Assembly (NCBI GenBank): GCA_019454665.1
Contig: JACFNW010000038.1
Coordinates: 1 to 10,736, forward strand
From: Fimbriimonadaceae bacterium
Lineage (GTDB): Bacteria; Armatimonadota; Fimbriimonadia; Fimbriimonadales; Fimbriimonadaceae
Reading direction: 5' to 3'
DNA length: 10,736 nt
In this document: piece by piece, positions 6,108 to 10,736 of the stretch
Layout: the number at the start of each line of letters is the position of its first letter
Position numbering within the stretch: the first letter of the stretch is position 1
Translations under genes and position numbers: made by a program
Notes under the pieces: generated by a model
Seen by the model: only the letters and a program-made list of their open reading frames with translations
The model's database searches: none
Told to the model about the DNA's origin: nothing

Positions 6108-7559
6108 TCACAGGTCGCGCCACAGTCGTCGCACGCCATCCTTCGAGAAGTAGGCGAACGGGTGCCGCTGCCGCAAGAGCCCCGCAACGGCCAGGTGAAT
6201 GGCCGGTCCGGCGACGGCCGCTACCCCCAGGGCTCCTCCGAGAGGGATGGGCAGGAGCGAGCAAGCCCCCATTACCGCACCGCTAGCCACGGTGGCGCAC
6301 ACCGCGCCGGCCAGTTTCCCGCGTTCGCTGGAACCGGGAGGGATGAGGAACAACGCGGCAACGACCATCGGGCCATAGATCGCCAATCCGCCCCATGCCA
6401 GCCAACGCACGACGGTCAACAGGTCCAGCGACGACCAGTTCGCGTAGAGGCCGACACCAGCGACTCCATAGGCGGCCACCCAACCATAGACGGTAAGCGA
6501 CGCGCGCCCGATCGCCGTCAGCGCCGATGCCGCGAGCATCCCCACAGCCCGCGTGGCGTAGAATCCGCACACGATTTGAAGCGCCGGGATCGCCCCTGCG
6601 AACGCCCCCCCATAGAGGAACAGGATGATCGGCTCGGCAAACAGCGCCATGCCCGCATAAAGCGGCAGGGCAAACAAAACGGCTACGGAGACGCTGCTCC
6701 ACAGGTATTTTGCGGCCCGCGCTCGGTCGCCGGGTTCTCCGCTCACGGCAACGTACATCGTGCGGTTGAGCGGGATGGTCACAAACTCGACGGGACGGAG
6801 GGCCAAGTTCCTCGCCACCCCGTTGAAGCCGGCGGCGGCCTGTGTCAGGAATCGTCCGATCAGGATTTGGTCGGCCAAGTTGTACAGCGTCCACAGGATG
6901 TTCGAGAACAAGAGAGCGTTCGATTTGCGGAACACGTCCCCGACCAACGGCAGATCCCAGGCCGGCTTGGGCATCGGGGCGTAGCGGTTGGTCATCGCCA
7001 CAAACAGCACGGTCCGCAGGGCCAACTGCACCAACAGCGCCTCGAACCCCCACCCGGCCCCAACCAACGCGAACGCGACCACATAGGAGATGGCCGATGG
7101 CACGATCTCGGTGAGGCTTGTCTCGCGGAAGCGGCCCGCCTTGAGCAAAGCGGCGGTGGGCACCGAAGTGAAGGCGTTCGCCAAGAGGACGGCAGCCGCC
7201 ACGGGAATCGCCCACGGTTCGGACTGGAACTTGAACCAGACTCTCAGCCACGGTTCGGCCAGAGCCATCGCGCCCGCCATCGCTCCACCGGTGAGGATCG
7301 CCACGGTGGCATAGGCGCCGCGCCGCGCATCGTCCAACTTCTCGTCGGCGACGAATGTCAAGGCGAGTCCCGCGTCGCGAAACACATCGAACACCGCGAT
7401 GAGCGTGAGCAGGACGGAATAGAGGCCGAACGTCTCCGGGCCCAACACCCGCGCGATGAGGATGCCGAACACGGGCAACAGCGCCCGCGACACCACGGTC
7501 GAAAGCAAAGTCCAGAGGAATCCCGAGGCGAAGGCGCTGCGGTCCAAGGGCTCGTCCAA
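6108..7559 (-). CDS. Polysaccharide/oligosaccharide flippase (Wzx/MurJ-like, MVF superfamily)
   Basis: Integral membrane protein of 483 aa, typical for lipid-linked oligosaccharide flippases of the MOP/MVF superfamily, which move undecaprenyl-linked glycans across the inner membrane. About 12-14 hydrophobic segments are spread over its length. The N-terminus GFLWTLLSTVVSRALLPVFG followed by GPETFGLYSVLLTLIAVFDVFRDAGL matches the first helices of the family (polysaccharide biosynthesis protein group). The first possible start is the TTG at 7559, just after an in-frame TGA; a second TTG four codons later lies behind an extended TACATT box, so the true start may be there. It is divergent from the TIM-barrel gene with about 42 bp between, and followed by the lipoprotein gene. 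The transported glycan is unknown; no glycosyltransferases are nearby. Confidence 0.85.
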   Translation of the reverse strand: MDEPLDRSAFASGFLWTLLSTVVSRALLPVFGILIARVLGPETFGLYSVLLTLIAVFDVFRDAGLALTFVADEKLDDARRGAYATVAILTGGAMAGAMALAEPWLRVWFKFQSEPWAIPVAAAVLLANAFTSVPTAALLKAGRFRETSLTEIVPSAISYVVAFALVGAGWGFEALLVQLALRTVLFVAMTNRYAPMPKPAWDLPLVGDVFRKSNALLFSNILWTLYNLADQILIGRFLTQAAAGFNGVARNLALRPVEFVTIPLNRTMYVAVSGEPGDRARAAKYLWSSVSVAVLFALPLYAGMALFAEPIILFLYGGAFAGAIPALQIVCGFYATRAVGMLAASALTAIGRASLTVYGWVAAYGVAGVGLYANWSSLDLLTVVRWLAWGGLAIYGPMVVAALFLIPPGSSERGKLAGAVCATVASGAVMGACSLLPIPLGGALGVAAVAGPAIHLAVAGLLRQRHPFAYFSKDGVRRLWRDL

Positions 7560-7588
7560 TGTACCAGCGAATCAGACCGCCGAAGCGG

Positions 7589-7594
7589 TAGCAT
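7589..7594 (+). promoter_or_regulatory. -10 box of leaderless TIM-barrel gene promoter
   Basis: TAGCAT followed by 7 nt and the ATG at 7602. It overlaps another in-frame ATG at 7593, which would sit inside the box; this argues for the start at 7602. Confidence 0.5.
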
Positions 7595-7601
7595 GGCCCC
7601 G

Positions 7602-8474
7602 ATGTTTCGCACACGGACGGGTGGGTTTCCCATCGGCTTTCGCCGAGGATGGTCGGATTGGCAGAAGGATTTGAGCGGTCTCGCGGCTTGGGCGTCTTCG
7701 AACGGTTTCGCTCTGATTGACCTGGGCGGCGATGCCGACACGTCCGCTCCGACCGTCGCTTCGGCGGGATTGGGCATCGGGTCGGCCGATCTGCTCGATT
7801 GGAACGCCCTGTTCTCGCACGACGCCGGCGAACGAGCCGAAGCCGTGGCCAAGAACGCCGAGTACTGCCAACGGTGCGCGGCGCAAGGCATCAAGAACTT
7901 CTTCGTGGTCGTGTTGCCCAAGGACCCCTCGCGCAGCCGAGCCGAGAACTTTGGCCACGCCGTCGAGGGCTTCGCCGCCCTGTGTCCGAGCCTGGAGCAG
8001 TGCGGCGGACGCGTGGCGATCGAAGGCTGGCCGGGACCCGGAGCGCTGGCTTGCACGCCCGAAGGCGTCCGTGCTTTGTTCCGCGAGGTGCCGTCCCCCG
8101 CGATGGGCCTGAACTACGACCCCTCGCACCTGCTTCGGATGGGCATTGATCCCGTCCGCTTCCTCAAGGAGTTCGCCGGTCGCGTGGCGCACGTGCACGG
8201 CAAAGACACCGAATTGCTGATGGACGGGCTGTACGAGTACGGGTCGGAGCAGCCGCCCACGTTCGGCAAGCCCCTCGGCTTCGGGGGCATGCACTGGCGG
8301 TACTGCATTCCGGGCCACGGCCATGTGCATTGGCCTGCGGTGATGGCGGCACTGGTCGAGGGCGGCTACGCGGGCGGCATCGGCATCGAACTCGAGGACG
8401 CGTACTTCAACGGCACGACCGAGGGCGAACAGACGGCCCTGCTGGCTTCGGCGGCGTTCCTCGCCTCGGTGTAG
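7602..8474 (+). CDS. Xylose-isomerase-like TIM-barrel protein (sugar phosphate isomerase/epimerase family)
   Basis: Cytoplasmic (beta/alpha)8-barrel protein of 290 aa, normal for the AP-endonuclease-2/xylose-isomerase-like family of sugar isomerases and epimerases. Candidate divalent-metal ligands lie in order at strand ends: Glu141 (VAIEGWPGP), Asp173 and His176 (NYDPSHL), His197/His199 (HVHGKD), His239/His241 (PGHGHVHW) and Glu263 (GIGIELEDA). The phrase NYDPSHLLRMGIDP followed by HVHGKDTE is characteristic of the group. The frame is open far upstream, but that part is antisense to the flippase; the ATG at 7602 is chosen from the TAGCAT box 7 nt upstream and from alignment with the first barrel strand (GGFPIGF). 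Substrate cannot be predicted. PstB follows after 45 bp, but with its own ribosome site. Confidence 0.85.
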   Translation: MFRTRTGGFPIGFRRGWSDWQKDLSGLAAWASSNGFALIDLGGDADTSAPTVASAGLGIGSADLLDWNALFSHDAGERAEAVAKNAEYCQRCAAQGIKNFFVVVLPKDPSRSRAENFGHAVEGFAALCPSLEQCGGRVAIEGWPGPGALACTPEGVRALFREVPSPAMGLNYDPSHLLRMGIDPVRFLKEFAGRVAHVHGKDTELLMDGLYEYGSEQPPTFGKPLGFGGMHWRYCIPGHGHVHWPAVMAALVEGGYAGGIGIELEDAYFNGTTEGEQTALLASAAFLASV

Positions 8475-8519
8475 TCCCCGTCAAGGATCGGTAAAGTCGG
8501 GTAGCTTAGGAGCCTCAGC

Positions 8520-9317
8520 GTGAACTCGTTGCTCGAACCCGAAACAGAGCTCGCCGCCCTGCCGCCGAAGATTTCGGCGCGCGGGCTGTCGTTCTTTTAC
8601 GGCAAGTCGCAGGCGCTGAGGGACGTCAACCTGAACATCCCGGCCAACCGGATCACGGCGCTGATCGGCCCCTCGGGGTGCGGCAAGTCCACGTTCCTCA
8701 GGTGCCTGAACCGGATGAACGACCTGATTGACGGCACGCGGCTCGAAGGCGAGGTGCTTCTGGACGGCCAGAACATCTACGCCCCTGGCGTGGACCCGGT
8801 CGAACTGCGGCAGACCGTGGGCATGGTGTTTCAGAAGCCGAACCCGTTCCCGATGTCCATCTACGAGAACGTCGCGTACGGGCCAAAGCACGTGCTCGGC
8901 GTGCGCAAGAAGGACGAGATGGACGCAATCGTCCAGAAGTGCCTGGAGAAGGCGTACCTTTGGAACGAGGTCAAAGACAAACTCCGGGACAATGGCATGA
9001 GCCTCTCGGGCGGCCAGCAGCAGCGTCTTTGCATCGCGCGGACCATTGCGGTCAACCCCAAGGTGATCTTGATGGACGAGCCCTGCTCGGCCCTCGACCC
9101 CATCGCGACGCAGCGTGTCGAGGACTTGATGCTCGAGTTGCGCCGCGACTTCACGATCGTTATCGTGACGCACAACATGCAGCAGGCGCAGCGGGCGAGC
9201 GACTTCACCGGGTTCTTCATGCTGGGGCGGCTGGTGGAGTTCAACACCACGCAGAACATTTTCCTCGTGCCCCAGATGAAGGAGACCGAGGACTACATCT
9301 CCGGCCGGTTCGGCTGA
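8520..9317 (+). CDS. pstB: Phosphate ABC transporter ATP-binding protein PstB
   Basis: ATPase of the high-affinity phosphate importer PstSCAB, working at the cytoplasmic face of the inner membrane. 265 aa, usual length. Walker [10 protein letters not shown] at 50-58, Q-loop Gln105 in the PstB-typical [11 protein letters not shown], signature LSGGQQQR at 162-169, Walker B VILMDEP at 182-188, and switch His218 in VTHNMQQA. The [12 protein letters not shown] stretch after Walker A is also PstB-specific. The GTG at 8520 has AGGAG at 8508-8512, 7 nt upstream, making it one of the few clearly Shine-Dalgarno-led genes here. Candidate -10 boxes are TAAAGT (8492-8497) and TAGCTT (8502-8507). pstS, pstC, pstA and phoU are not adjacent downstream, so the rest of the system must lie elsewhere. 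All catalytic motifs are intact. Confidence 0.96.
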   Translation: MNSLLEPETELAALPPKISARGLSFFYGKSQALRDVNLNIPANRITALIGPSGCGKSTFLRCLNRMNDLIDGTRLEGEVLLDGQNIYAPGVDPVELRQTVGMVFQKPNPFPMSIYENVAYGPKHVLGVRKKDEMDAIVQKCLEKAYLWNEVKDKLRDNGMSLSGGQQQRLCIARTIAVNPKVILMDEPCSALDPIATQRVEDLMLELRRDFTIVIVTHNMQQAQRASDFTGFFMLGRLVEFNTTQNIFLVPQMKETEDYISGRFG

Positions 9318-9394
9318 TCTGGATTCTAGGAAGGCACGCTCCGAGCCAGTCGGCTGAGGCTTGTGACCCGTGCAGATTTGCTCGACCGAACGTC

Positions 9395-9400
9395 TATACT
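9395..9400 (+). promoter_or_regulatory. -10 box of leaderless promoter for the 84-aa/DUF2971 unit
   Basis: TATACT, a near-consensus -10, followed by 6 nt and the ATG at 9407; no Shine-Dalgarno fits between them. No good -35 was seen at the expected spacing. Confidence 0.6.
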
Positions 9401-9406
9401 CAGTGT

Positions 9407-9661
9407 ATGCTGATCACTGAAGATGAGATTAGGAAAGCGGTGTCAAGGGCCTTTGAAGGTGCCGAAACACAGTTGAAGCGCGAACCGCCCCACCGGATTT
9501 GGGGCTACATCATCTGGGGCGGGTTTGAGAACCTGGCCCCAGAGGAGCGCTATCGCGAAGTCGATGCAAAGGTTCGCACGCCACTTGGCCTGCGTGTGGC
9601 CAACCTTGGTGTACTTATCCCACTCACCCAGAAAGAGGCGCGGAAGGGCTTGGTCGGTTGA
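9407..9661 (+). CDS. Small hypothetical protein (84 aa), first gene of a two-gene unit
   Basis: I do not recognise this family. The protein starts with an acidic/basic helix (ITEDEIRKAVSRAFEG), then a Trp/Gly-rich stretch with beta character (RIWGYIIWGGFENL), a charged helix (PEERYREVDAKV) and a final hydrophobic strand (NLGVLIPLT). This alpha-beta-alpha-beta order faintly recalls small BolA-like folds, but that is a weak impression. The start is supported by the TATACT box 6 nt upstream. The stop overlaps the TTG start of the DUF2971 gene as TTGA (9658-9661), so the two are probably co-translated. It could be an antitoxin, immunity or adaptor protein for its partner. Confidence 0.65.
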   Translation: MLITEDEIRKAVSRAFEGAETQLKREPPHRIWGYIIWGGFENLAPEERYREVDAKVRTPLGLRVANLGVLIPLTQKEARKGLVG

Positions 9662-10515
9662 GTCACACTAGTGGTCTTTCTCCTGGCTTGTTGCCGACGG
9701 TTCAAGCGTGGTTGCCCTCCCGCGGCAATGTAGTGAGCGTGGCTCACTATACATCCATTGCCAGTTTGCCCAAGCTGATTCCTTCGGGTGCCAAGGGTAT
9801 CGAGTCGCTCTGGGCTACTCCTGTGCAGTTTCTGAATGACCGCGAGGAACTCTCGCATGGTCTGCAAGTTCTCGATTCGGTTGCCAATATGAAGCCGAGG
9901 TCTTCCGAATTCGTACGCGGGGTGATCGTGGAGCTCCTGAAGACCCAAGGTTCAGTTGAGTCGGACGCATTCCAGGTCAGCTTCAGTGCCGAACACGATG
10001 ACTTAGGACAATGGCGCGGATATGCCAGCGATGGCATGGGTTGCTCGGTGGTGTGTTCTCTAGGGGACTTGGACCGAATTGGTGACATTCGCGGGTTCGT
10101 TATCTATGGAGACAAGAAGCAGAAGGCATTTGCTTATAAGGTTCTGAGCAAATTGAGGAAGAACGATGCCAGGGATGAGGTGAAAAAGGCTTTAGTGGCT
10201 GCAGCAAGTTTCATGAAACACCGTGGATTTGAGTCGGAACAGGAATATAGGATTCTAAAATTCTGCTCGCCTGGAGATGTGCTTTTCAGGGAGTCAAGGG
10301 GCCGATTGGTGCCATATTGCGACATCGTGGATCTTGCCAAGGCATCGCTGGTACCAACCAAGGTGATCATCGGTCCAGGATGGCAGTTGTCAAGACTATC
10401 AGGTGACGAGTTCTACCGGCACCATCTGACCTCTGGCGTCAGTCGGTTGTTGGAGTTGCGCAATCTGCCCCTAGTGCCCATTGAGCCGAGCTCGATTCCC
10501 TACGACCCGCGATGA
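9658..10515 (+). CDS. DUF2971 family protein
   Basis: A 285-aa DUF2971 protein of unknown function, common in accessory regions. Visible family blocks: HYTSIASLPKLI from His30, LWATPVQFLNDREE at 51-64, FQVSFSAEHDDLGQWRGYA at 105-123, and FESEQEYRI at 191-199. It has no signal peptide or membrane segment, so it is probably cytoplasmic. The TTG start is inferred from the TTGA overlap with the upstream gene; the conserved part starts only near residue 28, so a GTG at residue 25 or 28 is an alternative. Base composition is visibly poorer in GC (one sampled 60-base row about 47%) than neighbours near 65-70%, with AAA/GAA/TTG-type codons, suggesting recent acquisition. The N-terminal block resembles the opening of ADP-ribosyltransferase-like folds, a speculative link. 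Stop lies 1 bp from the convergent GH5-like gene. Confidence 0.82.
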   Translation: MSHTSGLSPGLLPTVQAWLPSRGNVVSVAHYTSIASLPKLIPSGAKGIESLWATPVQFLNDREELSHGLQVLDSVANMKPRSSEFVRGVIVELLKTQGSVESDAFQVSFSAEHDDLGQWRGYASDGMGCSVVCSLGDLDRIGDIRGFVIYGDKKQKAFAYKVLSKLRKNDARDEVKKALVAAASFMKHRGFESEQEYRILKFCSPGDVLFRESRGRLVPYCDIVDLAKASLVPTKVIIGPGWQLSRLSGDEFYRHHLTSGVSRLLELRNLPLVPIEPSSIPYDPR

Positions 10516-10516
10516 C

Positions 10517-10736
10517 TTACGGAGCCTTCAGACCCAACGACCGAGCCACCACGGCGTCCCAGACCGGCTTCCCATCCTTCATCTGCCGGTTCAGGCCGAA
10601 GCCCTCGTCCCAGCCCCAAACGGACCAGCCCACCTTGTTCTCGGCCAGAATCTCGCCAAAGTCCTTGAACCAAGCCGCGCGAGACGCCTCGGGAGCGTAG
10701 GGTGGGAAGACGCCGAACTCGCCGCAGTAGAGCGGC
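10517..10736 (-). CDS. GH5-like glycoside hydrolase (cellulase family), C-terminal fragment
   Basis: Last 72 codons of a minus-strand gene whose 5' part lies beyond the right edge. It begins PLYCGEFGVF: the Glu of GEFG fits the beta-7 nucleophile of family 5 glycoside hydrolases (clan A), and the later GWSVWGWDEGFGL supplies the conserved Trp of beta-8 at the sugar-binding subsite. The closing helix (KPVWDAVVARSLGL) ends with TAA at 10519. It therefore probably cleaves beta-linked glycans, but specificity and export cannot be judged from this part. It ends 1 bp from the convergent DUF2971 stop, with no terminator hairpin between. Confidence 0.78.
   Translation of the reverse strand, partial: PLYCGEFGVFPPYAPEASRAAWFKDFGEILAENKVGWSVWGWDEGFGLNRQMKDGKPVWDAVVARSLGLKAP

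Noticed and set aside
6162..7601. 480-residue N-terminal extension of the TIM-barrel frame
   Set aside because: This part is antisense to the flippase and has low-complexity Arg/Gln/His composition; the barrel begins at 7602.
9341..9360. Possible terminator hairpin after pstB (AGCC/GGCT)
   Set aside because: Only 4-bp arms and no T-tract; not convincing as an intrinsic terminator.
10512..10700. Plus-strand 62-codon frame at the right edge
   Set aside because: The opposite strand encodes a coherent GH5-like C-terminus with GEFG and Trp motifs, so this is its shadow.

Overview
This 10.7-kb window comes from a GC-rich (about 60-65%), Gram-negative-type (diderm) bacterium. The envelope genes support that: a Tat-exported molybdoenzyme, an MCE/MlaD-like protein, a lipoprotein and a Wzx-type flippase. 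No rRNA, tRNA, CRISPR array or insertion sequence is visible. I cannot fix the taxon. A lineage such as Armatimonadota would fit, but this is a guess from gene style and not a marker-based call. A strong clue is the promoter style: five transcription units have a TANNNT -10-like box ending 6-7 nt before the start codon, which points to leaderless mRNAs.

Layout. (1) At 1-1875, minus strand, an Rrf2/NsrR-type Fe-S regulator is followed, with an ATGA overlap, by the 5' two-fifths or so of a large type II DMSO-reductase-family molybdoenzyme. This enzyme strongly resembles NxrA/periplasmic NarG-type nitrite oxidoreductases/nitrate reductases and runs off the left edge. A palindrome sits just upstream of the regulator's -10. 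(2) At 2015-3076, plus strand, lies an Mrp/ApbC (Nbp35-type) Fe-S carrier ATPase. (3) At 3096-3859, minus strand, lies a toxin-antitoxin pair: UPF0175-like antitoxin and DUF3368 PIN toxin. (4) At 3937-5808, plus strand, lies an MCE-domain (MlaD-like) protein with a beta-rich C-terminal domain, followed 12 bp later by ribosomal protein bL9. (5) At 5812-7559, minus strand, lie a polysaccharide flippase and a small proline-rich lipoprotein. (6) At 7602-9317, plus strand, lie a xylose-isomerase-like TIM-barrel protein and the phosphate transport ATPase PstB. (7) At 9407-10515, plus strand, is a two-gene unit with lower GC: an unrecognised 84-aa protein overlapping a DUF2971 protein. (8) At the right edge, minus strand, is the C-terminus of a GH5-like glycoside hydrolase.

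Functional links. The Rrf2 protein, with three cluster-type cysteines, probably senses NO or Fe-S/redox state and controls itself and the molybdoenzyme. The nearby Fe-S carrier ATPase is functionally compatible, but it has its own promoter and may be a chance neighbour. The most novel-looking items are the regulator/NxrA-like operon with its operator, the MCE protein with a possible outer-membrane-type beta domain, and the 84-aa/DUF2971 pair. No gap between genes exceeds about 140 bp, so no long stretch is unexplained.
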